The notes under the pieces were generated by a model. The model made no database searches. It saw only the letters and a list, made by a program, of their open reading frames with translations, and was not told where the DNA came from. From contig BTRK01000006.1 of NCBI GenBank assembly GCA_036245805.1, forward strand, positions 9,456,365 through 9,520,364: DNA of 64,000 bases, in the 5' to 3' direction. Position 1 is the first letter of the stretch, and the number at the start of each line of letters is the position of its first letter. The position numbers and the translations under genes were made by a program. Shown here one piece after another: positions 19,527 to 31,659 of this stretch. Origin of the DNA: Pristionchus mayeri (Eukaryota; Nematoda; Chromadorea; Rhabditida; Neodiplogasteridae).

Positions 19527-20664
19527 GAACACACTATCTGAGAAAATCAACATATTTCTTCAACGACTTGGCACTGGCCGAAAACTCGGATTCATTCTAA
19601 CTTCGCCAATATGTAGTACACGACGACGGAAACATAAGAGCGTCGATAGAATTTCGATCCGCGTCCGCGCGCGCGGCAGCGCGGATCTTGTAACAAACTA
19701 CCGTAATCATCAAACATTTTTCTATCGATTCCAATCACTGCGGCGGTAGGGGGAATGGGTCGGCGGGCAAATTCTAAGACTTTTTTACTCCGGGGAATTT
19801 TTCGATCAGATTCCATCTAACGCCAGAAATCGATAATTCCACTTTTCCTTCCGACATTTTTGTACGTCCCCGAAAATTTTTCAAGAAACATACAATTTTT
19901 TATTTGTGTTTCCGCATCTATTTGTATCGATGCACACTTGATTACAACGGTGCAATTGAAATCCGCCCCGAAGTTAGGTAACCAGGTCAAAAGATGCCTC
20001 GAAAGTGGATTGTGGTGCAAAGAATACTGTAACCGCTTTTTCATAATTTCGTTATTTTAATATGTGATGATTATTTTCTTTCACGTGTTTCGTCAGCGAA
20101 GTTCATACATCGTTAAGAAGGCGTTTTTAATTAATTTTGATGAAATTAAGCATATTTGGAAAAAGCGGTTACAGTATTCTTTACACCATAATCCCGTTTC
20201 GAGGCATCTTTTGACCTGGTTACCTAACTTCGGGGCGGATTTCAATTGCACCGTTGTAATCAAGTGTGCATCGATATAAATAGATGCGGAAACACAAATA
20301 AAAAATTGCATGTTTCTTGAAATATTTTCTGGGACGTACAAAAACGTCGGAAGGAAAAGTGGAATTATCGATTTCTGGCGTTAGATGGAATCTGATCGAA
20401 AAATTTCCCGGAGTAAAAAAGTCTTAGAATTTGCCCGCCGACCCATTCCCCCTACCGCCGCAGTGATTGGAATCGATAGAAAAATGTTTGATGATTACGG
20501 TAGATTGTTACAAGATCCGCGCTGCCGCGCGCGCGGACGCGGATCGAAATTCTATCGACGCTCGTATGCTTCCCTCTTCGAGTACTACATATTGGCGAAG
20601 TTAGAATGAATCCGAGTTTTCGGCCAGTGCCAAGTCTATTTCGGTTCTCTCGGATAGTGTGTTA
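19527..20664. mobile_element. Foldback element, 1138 bp, TA target
   Basis: Near-perfect inverted arms of about 550 bases. Ends read GAACACACTATCTGAG and its mirror, flanked by TA. Subterminal blocks are CTTGGCACTGGCCGAAAA and a GC-rich stretch (GATCCGCGTCCGCGCGCGCG). Open frames inside both arms (about 75 codons)are mirror images and not genes. Same family as 40892-41991 and the hairpins in the giant palindrome. No transposase. Confidence 0.8.
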
Positions 20665-20666
20665 TA

Positions 20667-21453
20667 GGATGATGAGATTTAATCGTGCAGAGAATTAAAA
20701 AAGTACTCCTGGGATCGCCTCTCACGAGAAATTCGAACTGACAGTGGTACATTTTTGGGATTCTGGTTTTCCTCGGTTTTAAGCTTCCGTAGGTCCAACT
20801 AAGACCCCCCTAACCGGAAAAGTCTTCACGACCATCCGTCTTCGAGTTCCTGCACCGGTCGCCATCTCACCCCCGACTTCGTTGATACCGTATCACCCTA
20901 CAAAATTGAGAAATACCTCGTTCATTTTCCGTTTTCCCCGCTTTTCATTATCTACCGGCCTATGTAGTTCATTTGGTCATATCTCACCTTACTAAGGCAC
21001 TAGGTTCAACGCGTATTTACTCTACAACTGTTCGAATGTGGATTTAAATTTGTATAGGGTAGATGCGTCTTATCGATACGTTTCGATTAAGGGGTTTATA
21101 TCTAGGAGGCTAACTTAGCTTCGCACGTAAAAAAACTATTTCACTTGATTTGAAATTTATTGTCACTCTATTTTTCCATATTGTTCGCGTACCTCTGCAT
21201 ATAAGATCTAATCATAACTCTAATCCAGCATGCTCGCCGATTTTTACATTCTGCGTTTATTTTGGAAAATTGATATAATAATGACTTTCACTTTCAATCA
21301 CTAATACAAATCTCCGAGATTAAAGATCAGCGCCATTCATCCATTTCTTAGCGTTTTATCTCTGACCTCACAATCTCCGGCAGTTCGGGTACAGCGTAGA
21401 TGAATTTGTGCGTGAATTCGAAAGAGAATCCCTCAGTATTTCCGCTCACTCAC
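20667..21453. other. No gene or clear repeat seen
   Basis: AT-rich sequence without supported exons, apart from the donor side of the next exon relic at its right end. Confidence 0.3.
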
Positions 21454-21548
21454 TTTGCGATTCGTTCTCCGCTCTCGGTCGTCAATCCGATCCCCAGTTG
21501 ATTGGTACCCGATCGATCGATCATTCCACGAAGCATCCAACGAATCTC
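21454..21548 (-). pseudogene. Hydrolase exon resembling the ALILESPFTNI block, copy A
   Basis: 95 nt between ATTGTCAG and AAA/GTGAGTGAG. The minus-strand frame is fully open: EIRWMLRGMIDRSG, then NQLGIGLTTESGERIAK. The copy at 28869-28962 has the same borders and frame. The open frame continues upstream past the acceptor, so the exon could be longer. Confidence 0.5.
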
Positions 21549-23840
21549 CTGACAATGTTTCATGACTGATGCGGCTTTATCCCATAATCGGAACAGCTCC
21601 CGATCGTAAATGAGGCCGTCGACGTTACGTCGTCGTATTCATTCAGCGACATTCGGCATGTATCGATCAAATATTTAATAAATAATATATAATATTAGGA
21701 ATAAATAATAAAACAAGTGTGTGCGCAGCATGCTACATTGAAATTTGTTCAAAATTATTGTTTGTTAATCAAATGCGCTCAACAATTGAAAATCATCTGC
21801 TGCTTGTGATCAAGAACTCATCATGAAACATCAGAGAAACTGGAGGCCCAATTTCGCCTTTTTGTAAGTGATCGAGGCTAGAGGTCAGTGAAATAGAAGT
21901 AACGGCATTCTAGCATTCTGTCCTAGCATTCTGTCAGATGAACGTTTTATTATGATTGTCGAAAGTACAAAAATAAATAAGAAACCATTTCATGGATACC
22001 TGATTCCCCTTTCAAATGAATCCGAAATTCACGATCACTAGGTGTTTCAACGATACATCATTCCTACATATCTTACGCAACACCCGAACAGACAGTAGGT
22101 TCTCCATTCTTTGTTCGATATTTAAAAACAATATTATTTTGCTTTACCTAAGAACCTAACTTTACATAAAAATAAATTCATATAGAACTAACCAAAATGG
22201 AGGAAAGGGACTGCATCAGTACGGGGAAGAAGTATACCTGCAACGGGCCGTCCATGTGGGCAGCAAGGAGAGGAAGCAGCGCAGAGAGACCTCTCACAAA
22301 TCAATATGTCAGACACGCAAGACCGTGAACAAATTATCGATTTTTGAATTTGTTTGAAATAGTGATCCCTGATCCGGATTCATGGAACATTCGGATAGGG
22401 TTTGTTTAAACGATATGGCAACATTATCAATACGGATGTCATGATAACGACTAAACACCAATAGTGCAACCGAGATGTGCGGAGATGTCTCTAAGATATT
22501 ACAGTGAGACTCCCACACATCGCACAACCCAGATAAGAAGAAATCATGCAATGAAGTCGATGGAATTCTGATTGTCTTTGCGCATAATGTTGTTGAATAA
22601 AATTGCATTTGATACGGATCTAAATGGAACATAAAGAAGAGGTTATTAAAACAGGATGTCGTCTTTCGGCGCAGGGTGAATTGCGGTTTTTACTTGCCCA
22701 CAAAATCCTCCGCAGTTCGTTCCAAACGGTTAATTCGATAGAGCATAGGTAAACACCAAATAATTTAGGAAAATCAATATTCGTCTATAGTACCACGCTA
22801 AAGTTCGTCCCTCATCTTGCTGAAGATGGAATGATCGACCCGTCATATTCACCCCGTTCTACGCGCGTTGTCGAAGTCCATCATTGGCATACGTCCTAAA
22901 CATACATCGAGCACAAATCGAAGTTATTTTATTAATTGTTTATCTTGAAGTGCATTCCTAGGGAACAAGTCAGCGCGAAACGCTTAAGAACGTTGCCAGG
23001 CAACATCCAATGTCTTATGATATGAGTTCTCGATTACTAGCAGCGTAGAAGAAATGGAAAACAAAAATAAAACTCTACGATAAGCGAATCTATTTGTATT
23101 ATGAAATGAAAATTACAAAGGGGAAATACTTTAAAGCAAACTCGATTCGAATCTCACATGATTCCGAAAAATGCGACAGGTAGGTGTTTCGACGTTATGG
23201 TTAAATCCTTCTCGAACACCTAGGATCAGCCTAGATATACAATCATTCAATCTTCCACAATTCAAATAGTCAATTACACGTATTTTATATTATTTTGGAC
23301 GATCATCGCAATCTAGTGACTTCGCCGGACAGTGCAGCATAAAGGCTATCAGTGAAACACACGTCTCGTTGCACTCTTCCATTTTGTCTCTCGTTCTCGT
23401 TTCATCTCTGCCTCTTATAATTTATTGACTTTCTATATTGTAATGCATATCAAATCATAAAATAAACTCTTCCATTCAATCGATATTCAATTCCACTGCC
23501 CATTGAAAAGATCAAGTTGAGAATATGCTGAAAATGTACATAGAATTTGAACCCATATTAGAGGTTGTAATTTGACAAGTATGGCGAGATCCAATTGTAA
23601 AGAGACAACTGATCGCAATAAACAAGTCAGCCTGGTGCGTGTATCCGCCTGGTGATCAACAATGATTCTTGCTCCAAGCTAACTTTAAAATTTACACTAA
23701 TTAGTTAATGAAATAACCAAAATTCTGGATTGAAATTTACTGCATCATTCCGGGGAAGGTGATCAGGAAAGGACTGTCGACGTCGATGTAGAGAAGGGAG
23801 AGACCAACGAGATGCACAACCATTAAATAATTATCGATTG
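21549..23840 (-). pseudogene. ABHD12-like hydrolase copies, 5' and middle exons
   Basis: On the minus strand, from high to low coordinate: membrane-type exon 23741-23825; GGYTHQADLFIAI (23609-23649); a block at 23480-23515; a block near 23340; repeated CRxEVTLKHLVI-type blocks near 23165 and 22030 (CRNDVSLKHLVIVNFGF); a second membrane-exon relic near 22220; and a nucleophile-type relic near 21810. Two partly overlapping copies are implied. Confidence 0.45.
23741..23825 (-). pseudogene. N-terminal membrane exon of a hydrolase copy
   Basis: Minus-strand frame MVVHLVGLSLLYIDVD, then SPFLITFPGMMQ, with donor GTAAAT. A hydrophobic stretch ending in FPGMM-Q fits the segment just before the hydrolase domain in ABHD12-type proteins. 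Degenerate equivalents lie near 32530, 42970, 45650, 47960 and 52030. Confidence 0.45.
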
Positions 23841-24463
23841 ATTAAAGGATGCGATAGAGCGATCTCTGATCGAAATTTTTCTGGCATTAAATATAGTTGT
23901 TTTTTGTTCAGCACATTACGAAAAGACGATCAAAGAAGCGAATCGAACCAATGGCTATATTGGCCTTGCAACCGAGATCGGCCTGGGCATGTTGCATTGC
24001 GTAGCTTACGATGCTTACGAGGTAAACTTACGATGGCGAACGTAAATCTAGAATTGCGACTCACCCAAGCATTATGTAATTATGCGATTTGTGTTATACA
24101 ACGAAATTCAAACAATCGACATGCCTCTCTCACCCTTCGTCTCTCCTACGTTGTCGACTCTTATGCAACAAGTAATCAGAAAAAATACCTTAAATCTTCG
24201 TAGAAGAACTTTCAGAATGCATAATTTAATTTTTTGTCTAGCGACATGTAAGCACCACGGCTGCAATCACTAATCATCCACATCATCAGAGACCCAATAT
24301 ATTTATCATACTGCATTTTAATAGCAAAAGCTCTCTCCAGACTCACTGATTGTAAAGGACCATAATGCTTAAACTTGAACGGTGAAACACAAGGATCATA
24401 GCAGCCCTCAATTATTCATTATCAATTGGTCTCTTCCTAACGATTCTTCTTCCTACCGAATAC

Positions 24464-24539
24464 CTTGAGTACACACTCCAATTTGGCGTGGATGATGTGG
24501 TCCTTTTCCGAGAGCAGATTGAAGATGAGACACGTGATG
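24464..24539 (-). pseudogene. Catalytic-Asp exon, 76 nt, copy 4
   Basis: Acceptor CTCTATCAG; frame SITCLIFNLLSEKDHIIHAK then LECVLK; donor GTATTCGG. Same length and borders as 47461-47536. LHAEDD has become LLSEKD, with the Asp kept. Confidence 0.55.
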
Positions 24540-24599
24540 CTGATAGAGGTTTGCTGTTTCACAAATGATCCGCATCAATCATAGGCGTACGCTCGCCTT

Positions 24600-24622
24600 T
24601 CGAACATGTATGCTGACTAGGG
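24600..24622 (-). pseudogene. Short hydrolase exon split by a transposon
   Basis: On the minus strand the piece at about 27267-27280 (acceptor TTTTCATAG then TCAACATG) and the piece at 24600-24622 (ATACATGTTCGAAAG, mutated donor GCGAGC) together match the uninterrupted exon at 14335-14365. The element at 24623-27266 lies between them. Confidence 0.45.
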
Positions 24623-25088
24623 ATGTCCATTCAATTCCAATTCCCAAGTACTTGGGGATCGGCGCAAGAGATACGCCGCTCTCTCGCTCGGAATTGACAG
24701 ACAATGAGAGGGAGAGAGCGAGAGACCCAAGTACACAGCGTGCCAAGGGGGGGGAGAAAGTTCATTTGCGTGGCAGATCGATTATCGGATCGAACTCGCC
24801 CTCTCACTGTGGCTCATTATCACCTTTATAGTCGGTCGGTGAAAATTCACCCCTATTTTTAAAAATATCAGATAAAATATATTATTGATTTTGCGAAACA
24901 TATTCCAACTCTTTGATTTCAGCAAAATTTCGAGAAAATGGGAAAAATCCTATCGTTATTGTCTTCTGAAAAGTAGTTGAAACACTGTTCGATCAAGCTA
25001 GCGACTAAATTTGTCATTATAATTTGGCTGAAACATGATTGAAATCTGAAACAAATTGCGATGAAGCGGCAGTTCGGCTCAGTCTAGA

Positions 25089-25411
25089 GCTATTAACTCA
25101 AAACGGAATGACGTTTTGAACATGGGGATTGTGCAGAAAGTTGCCTAAACCCCTTCCGCACAATCTGATCTGGCCGATTGGTCAATTTCGATCTCAGTCA
25201 GCTGTGGCATGAGATAACATCCCGAAAACCCTGCGAAAACAGCTAGAATCGACTGTTTTGCCCACTCCAGGGCTATTAACTCCGATGGGAGATAAGATAT
25301 GAATATTCCGATTGTGCAGAAAGTTGCTTAAACCCTTTCCGCACAACATGATCTGGCCGATTGGTCAATTTCGATCTCAGTCAGCGGTGGCATGTGATAA
25401 CGTTCTGAAAA
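25089..25411. repeat. Two tandem units of about 182 bp
   Basis: CTATTAACTC...GATTGTGCAGAAAGTTGC...CTGGCCGATTGGTCAATTTCG is repeated from 25089 and again from 25271, with several differences. Confidence 0.8.
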
Positions 25412-25731
25412 CCTTGCATTTCACGGCGCTTTCATTGTCTCGTTCCATTGTTCGCGGCTCCCATTGTCCGCGAATGAAAGGGATTAATTCTGCCACGCAA
25501 ATGAGCTTTTTCCCCCCATTTTACACGCTGTGAAGTATTTGAGAGAGCAGGCAAGTCCTCTCAAGGGGTCCTCTCTTAGGCTAATTTACACGGTTTTCTC
25601 GAAATTGTTTGCAGATGTAGATCACCAAAGTGATGTCGAAGGTATACCAATCAAAAACAAAAATTGTAAATTGTTTCGGTGCTATGAGGCTGTTTGTATC
25701 ACTTATTTAGCCATTCATATTTATTTACATA

Positions 25732-27066
25732 CAGTCGCGCCGGAAAGTCACCGTACACTTTTTGAATTTGTTGTATCTTTTTGTCCAGGAAAAGCATCGT
25801 TCTGGCGCTCAGGTATGATGTACCAAATCCATCGGAGGTTATGATCATGGTATTATGGTGTGACGTCATCGCGTAGTTATTGCGTAGTGATGACGCAATC
25901 AATATGCACTTTTTAAAACGGCATTATTCTTACATAAATTTTTTCCTGTTCGCCATACTTTCTATGATTGGAGATATGACTGAGTCCTACCCAGAATAAA
26001 TGTTTGAAGGTGCTGTTCGGTCGCACATTTGCTGCAGCGAAGCTGCAAAAACAGGATCTGAAATTCGGAACTCGGCTTCTAGAGTAGCTAGAGACCCGTT
26101 CAAAGCATCAAAATGATCGCCATAATGAGTACACATGATCCTGAGAATATGAATACGATATCTCATAATTTGCCCTTAGGGCATGAAAAAATCAATTTTT
26201 TTGCATGACCATTGTTTGGACATCCATAACTTTACGGAAAAGTTTAGTAAAAATCTGATTTTTATCTGGTAATGTTCAAAATGTATGGAAGAACTGATTT
26301 CCAACCTTTTTAGAGCGATTGGATATCTTTCCTGCCTGCAGCGAAAGTTTTTCGGGGAAACAGTAGGGTCGAGAAACACCCTGTTTACGCACACTCGTCG
26401 TCTGCACTCTCTCGCCCATAGGGGTAAACAAGGTGTTTCTCGACCCGAGTATACCTCAGAAAACCGGCCGCCGCGGGCAGGAAATATATCCAATCGCTCT
26501 AAAAAGTTTGAATTCGGTTCTTCAATACATTTTGAACATTACCAGATAAAAATCAGATTTTTACTAAACTTTTCCGTAAAGTTATGGATGTCCAAAAAAT
26601 GGTCATGCAAAAAATGCCCTGAGGGCAAATTAAGAGATATCGTATTCATATTCTCAGGATCATGTGTACTCATGATGGCGATCATTTTGATGCTTTGAAC
26701 GGGTTTCTAGCTACACTATAAGCTGAGTTCCTAATTTCAGATCCTGTTTTTGCAGCTTCGCAGCAGCAAATGTGCGACCGAGCAGCACCTTCAAAAATTT
26801 ATTCTGGGTAGGACTCGGTCATATCTCCAATCATAGAAAGTATGGCGAACAGGAAAAAATCTATGTAAGAATAATGCCGTTTTAAAAAGTGCATATTGAT
26901 TGCGTCATCACTACGCAATAACTACGCGATGACGTCACACCATAATAACATGATCATAATCTCCGATGGATTTGGTACATCATACCTGAGCGCCAGAACG
27001 ATGCTTTTCCTGGACAAAAATATACAACAAACTCAAAAAGTGTACGGTGACTTTCCGGCGCGACTG
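25732..27066. mobile_element. Foldback element, 1335 bp, Tc1/mariner-type ends
   Basis: Ends CAGTCGCGCCGGAAAGTC and its mirror, directly flanked by TA (25730-25731, 27067-27068). The arms pair over nearly their whole length around a centre at about 26400. The central 90 bases (CACTCGTCGTCTGCACTCTC...GGTAAACAAGGTGTTTC...CGAGTAT) are also found in the unrelated foldback at 48533. No transposase. Confidence 0.85.
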
Positions 27067-27739
27067 TATGTATTGGTTTAATGGAAATCAAAACATTGCT
27101 TTAAAAATGTACTACATAATTGAGTCAAGTACTTGCTCTCCCACCCAAGCCCTTTCTCTACTTTCAAGTACTTGGTCGATTTGCATCCCCGATCAGTCCG
27201 CTCGAATGGAATTGGGGGAGAGGGACATGAGAGGGGGTTGGAAAGGGTGAAATTGGGATGGACATCCCTCATGTTGACTATGAAAATTCAGAAAATCACA
27301 TGATTTTCAGAAAAATTGTTCAGCATTGTATGAATTAGATGCCACTAAATCAGATCCTATTGCCATGTATTCCCTATTGCAGGCAACCAAAAACACATTA
27401 TGTGGGGCAAAGATCAATATTATGACACCATTCTTTGGCAGCTGGATATTAATTGATCAACAACAAACGTAGATCTTCATCGATCCATTTTCATGGTATT
27501 AATACCTAGCGCGCGAGTGAGCAATCAAGATATTAAAATCATTGTTTTGGGAGACGAAAACATCAAGAAATTGAGAGCACATCTTCGTTCGAGAATACAT
27601 AGCGGCCATGAAACTTGAAATAACGTGACAGTAACACATTTTTTTTTATTTTCCCCAAACTGTCCGCTTGATTGCAGTATTTAGCTTGGCAGTGCGCAAA
27701 ACTACTTCGAAGGAAAAGACAGTTATCTCCATTTCTCGT

Positions 27740-28040
27740 TATATATCGTATTTCCTCCGATCGACGAGAGCATGTGGGAATCGGAGAGAGCGCCTCACTA
27801 TTCCTCCGTCGTTCACGTTATGATTCACGGCTCGTTACAGGCAGACCTAAGAAGCACGCAGTGCATCGACGCATCGCGCCACTTCTTCTCTCCCGTCGGA
27901 GCGAAGCCTGCCTATATAGTAGGGCGAGACGGCGCACTCTATCGGCGCCGGGAAGAGAGCGAGAGAGCATGGAGAATTGAGAGAGTGGAACATTTTCAAG
28001 CCGGAAATCAAAAATTTGCGTGAATTTTAGTATTTCATCG
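27740..28040 (+). promoter_or_regulatory. GC-rich promoter-like island with TATA box
   Basis: In AT-rich surroundings this stretch is GC-rich, contains GAGAGAGC-type repeats and a TATATAG at about 27913. It is followed by CACTCTATCGGCG-type sequence at roughly initiator distance. It is not repeated elsewhere in the window. Confidence 0.3.
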
Positions 28041-28122
28041 CGTTAAGTGTCCTTGAGTGTGTTTTGCGCGTGGTGAGCTAATTTTTCAACCATACATTTA
28101 TCTTCAAAACACAACAATAAAA

Positions 28123-28137
28123 AATGGGGAAGGTTAA
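28123..28137 (+). CDS. Possible first coding exon (MGKVN) after the island
   Basis: An A-rich leader (CAACAATAAAAA) precedes ATGGGGAAGGTTAAT and a good donor GTAAGAAAC. A candidate second exon follows CTTCTGTAG at about 28240 (MKLIGSRLGWRVDAIG...) and stops after 30 codons in all. Only the start context and donor are supported. Confidence 0.25.
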   Translation, partial: NGEG

Positions 28138-28868
28138 TGTAAGAAACTGAAGTAATTACACAAAATAGGAATGTGGGAATATACGCTCTTGAAGAATGGT
28201 AATGGCGGCCTGTCCGCGGCTACTTCTGTAGATGAAGTTGATCGGCTCGCGGCTCGGTTGGCGAGTTGATGCCATCGGAAGTTTCACAAAAGCGGGAAGA
28301 ACGAGTTGAAGGAGGGGTCAGAATCGGTTCAGCAGTAGTTCATTATGCGCATAATGCACATAACTACCAATTATCAGAGCTTTCATATTTTTAAGAAGTC
28401 TCAGCAACTCACAATTTTTTTAAACTATCGGGTACTGTTACATGTTTCACAAAAACACTCGAAAACAACACTCGAACGCATTTACAGCGACTAAGAATCC
28501 GTATGTGCTGGTTCTCCATAATAATACCTAAGAGGTGGTCAAGAAAAAACAGTATAATTCATAATTATTGTCAATAAAACGATTTATTAAAAATTGAAGC
28601 ACCATAACCGGATATTATTTTGACTATTCAGTCTCAAGAAGACATTGAGCACAGCTTACCCTTCGGGCATACATAGCAACCACGAAACAAAAGTCAAACA
28701 GGCATAAAAAAAATTACAAACTGAAATAAATCCAACATTTCGGCCATTTACCAAAACAAAACACACTGCAAGGGAACTGCAAGCCCCTTCACTTCCCATT
28801 ATTTCTCGACTTTTCTCTGATCGGCAAGATAGTGTGTGAATCGATACCTCAGTCTTCCCCTAACTCAC

Positions 28869-28962
28869 TTTGCTATTCGTTCGTCGCACTCGATCACCAA
28901 TGCGACCCTCAGTCGATTAGGAACCAGTTGATCGATCATTCCACGATTCATTGACCGAATCT
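28869..28962 (-). pseudogene. Hydrolase exon resembling the ALILESPFTNI block, copy B
   Basis: 94 nt between TCATTTTCAG and AAA/GTGAGTTAG. Open frame IRSMNRGMIDQLVPN, then RLRVALVIECDERIAK. Known ABHD12 proteins have ...ALILESPFTNI... between the nucleophile and the Asp; VALVIEC-ERI fits that place and spacing. Intact borders and frame suggest recent decay or function. Confidence 0.55.
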
Positions 28963-29150
28963 CTGAAAATGAGAAGTGAGTAATGCGTTCTTATCGAATA
29001 ATCGGAGCGGCTCTTGATCACAAATACGACATGGCGCCATTCCCTCACGTTATCGTTCTCAGTCAATTTCATTAGACCTGTAAATAATAAATTCAGTACA
29101 ACTAATATTATTTTGAAAATATATGCGAAAATTTATTTCACTAAGGACGA

Positions 29151-29190
29151 TCTGATGCTCGCGATCAAGGAAACAGCCGAGACACCAAAC
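29151..29190 (-). pseudogene. Nucleophile-type block of hydrolase copy 4
   Basis: Minus strand FGVSAVSLIASI. The Ser is present but the second Gly of GxSxG is lost, which would disable the elbow. Confidence 0.35.
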
Positions 29191-29610
29191 AACTTAGTTT
29201 GGAAACTTCGAATTCCGTTAAGTCGGCGATCAGTGGAATAAAAGTAACGACAAAAGTCATTCTGACAGATGAACAACTTAATATATTTTTGAAAATATAA
29301 AAAAAAATGGAGAATCTTTTCAACGTAACATGTTTCAATTTTCACATGATTTATTAAAATTCAGAAAAAAGATATCACAAGGTGATTCAGTGGAATTTAT
29401 TTCGTACATCTATTAAATGCGACTCAAACAAATAATACTCCTCTAGTTCTAAAATATATATTTTCATTCGCACCACATTTTAAACGAGCTCGTGCAAATA
29501 AGATCAAATCAAAACGTCACTCTAACAGCACGGAGATTTCTGCATTTTTTGGACTGATTTTGGAAAATTTCTTATTGCGTTCAATCACTAAAACAAAGCT
29601 CAGCGATTAA

Positions 29611-31173
29611 GAGACCATCCACGAGAAAACGGGGAGGGGTCACGGATGGTCAAATTATGAATAATTCCAATACTTTTTTCCTGAAGTGTCCATCCAAGGT
29701 TAGGGTGCCAGGCACCAATAGCTAAGGTTCTAAGTCGATTTTGAAAAAGCTACAGTAACCCCTCATTTTGGGGGTCGAAAAAATTGATATCTCAAAAGTA
29801 CGAGATTTATAGATTTTCTGGTGCATTCTCACTTGCAGATAACGAATTTCAAGGTTAAAATGACATGTAGCTTTATAGGAAAAAGTTAGAGCCAAAAAAA
29901 CTATTTTTTCGGCCAAAATCGGTGTATATCGTCAAATAGAAAATTTATTTGATGAAACGGGGAGCTTTCTTCCACATTTTCAGAATCTTCATGTGTTTTT
30001 GAGTATACATGTTTTTTTTCAGAATTTTAAAATTGGCCCATTTCGACCAAATTGCATCCCGAACTTGACGCTTCGGTGAAATTTGGCGCACAAGTCATGA
30101 AATTTTTGAATGTAGATTCCATTTACAGCTTTCAATCACCTTCAAATTTTGCACAAGTGTCATTCTGCACCACATAAACATATTTGATAACAAAAATTGT
30201 CAAAAAGAAAAAAAAATGGATTTCCGATTTTTTCGCCATTTTTTTCATTTTTTGTGTCGAAAAAAAAATCTCTCAAAAGTCCGACCTTTACATATTTTCT
30301 GATGTGTTGTCACTCGTAGAAAATGACTTTTCAGGTTAAAACTGCAAAACATGCGAATTAAAAAAGTTTTGCTCGAAAAACTGTATTTTTCGCCCAAAAT
30401 CGGCATATATCGTTATGAAAAAATATGAAGTTGGTGATGCGGAGAAAGTTGTTTCACATTTTCAGAATCAACGTATCTTTTTGAGTATATTTGAGTTTTT
30501 CCAGAATTTTAAACAAGACCCATCTTTACCAAATGTCGGTCCGAACATGAAGCTATGACGAAATTTCGACTGAAGAAATCGAAATTTCAATATTTGTGTA
30601 TTGTAACAATTTTTATTTTGGAATATGTGTATTTGCTCCAGAATGACTCTTGTGCAAACTTTGAGGGTGATTGAAAGCTGTAAATGGAATCTAAATTTCA
30701 TGACTTTTTCGCCAAATTTCACCGAAGCGTCAAGTTCAGGCTGCAATTTGGTCGAAATGGGCCGTTTTTAAAATTCTGAAAAAAATCATATATACTCAAA
30801 AAGACATGTAGAATCAGAACATGTGAAAATCACCTCCCGTTTCATCAAATAAATTTTCTATTTTTTTTTTTTTTTTTTTTTGGCTCTAACTTTTTTATGT
30901 AAAGCGACATGTCATTTTAACCTTGAAATTCGTTATCTACGAGTGAAAATACACCAGAAAATCTATAAATCTCGTACTTTTGAGATATCAATTTTTTTGA
31001 CCCCCAAAATGAGGGGTTACTGTAGCTTTTTCAAAATCGACTAAGAACCTTAGCTATTGGTGCCTGCCACCCTAACTTTGGATGGACACTTCAGGAAAAA
31101 AGTATGGGAATTATTCATAATTTGACCATCCGTGACCCTTCCCCCATTGACCCGTTTTCTCGTGGATGGTCTC
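29611..31173. mobile_element. Foldback element, 1.56 kb, TTAA target
   Basis: Ends GAGACCATCCACGAGAAAAC and its mirror, flanked by TTAA (29607-29610, 31174-31177). The arms are more diverged than in the other foldbacks and meet near 30390. Rich in A/T runs; small open frames in the arms are not genes. Confidence 0.8.
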
Positions 31174-31405
31174 TTAAAGATCATCACCCTTCATCCTGTC
31201 ATTCTCTTTCCTGCACTCTAAGTGATGTATTGCACCAAATGGATAAGCTGTGAATTGACCAAAATACGTTAAAACATGCAGCAAAGCAGCATCAGAATCA
31301 CTATAAATGTCCTACAATCGCATGTATCTTTAAATGATTGTTGTATTTCTTGTTCAAGAGATATCGTTCGAACACTTGCTCAGAGCTTTCCTTTTCTATC
31401 ATTAA

Positions 31406-31649
31406 AGGAGGAGTAAATGCAAACGCGCGCCCGGTTGGAATGTGTTTCACCTAGGGACGCACTCTCTTCAAGTCGCGTGCTATCTCGCCCCCTTCCCTGA
31501 GCTTTCCCTGATCTGGGTCCCAGCCAACTAGCTATAACTCTATTCGGAATGGAGATAACAATGTGACAATTTCGGAGCGTCTTATCCTTGTGGAGCTCTA
31601 GGCCGTACATGTGATAGCTTAAAAAATGTATTTTGAGTTTACTCCTCCT
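31406..31649. mobile_element. 244-bp MITE with TTAA target duplication, copy 2
   Basis: AGGAGGAGTAAATG...TTTACTCCTCCT between TTAA at 31402-31405 and 31650-31653; clearly related to 11646-11889. Confidence 0.8.
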
Positions 31650-31659
31650 TTAATCAACG

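Larger units (their letters stand above)
24623..27266. mobile_element. Element with GGGATGTCCAT ends, hosting a nested foldback
   Basis: Inverted ends TAGGGATGTCCATTC and its mirror near 27255-27266. Inner arms share AAGTACTTGG and, at 24748-24780 against 25493-25525, GTTCATTTGCGTGGCAG with its mirror. Imperfectly repeated flanks (ATGCTGACTA / ATGTTGACTA) may be the target duplication. No transposase ORF. Confidence 0.6.
27267..29200 (-). pseudogene. ABHD12-like hydrolase copy 4, upstream exons
   Basis: Minus-strand order: nucleophile-type block 29151-29190, exon 28869-28962, a remnant near 27335-27365 (frame containing SGI, matching VGIRS at 14440), and the split short exon at 27280/24600, leading to the catalytic-Asp exon at 24464. 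This is the most complete ordered set in the window. The promoter-like island at 27.7-28.1 kb lies inside it on the other strand. Confidence 0.5.
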
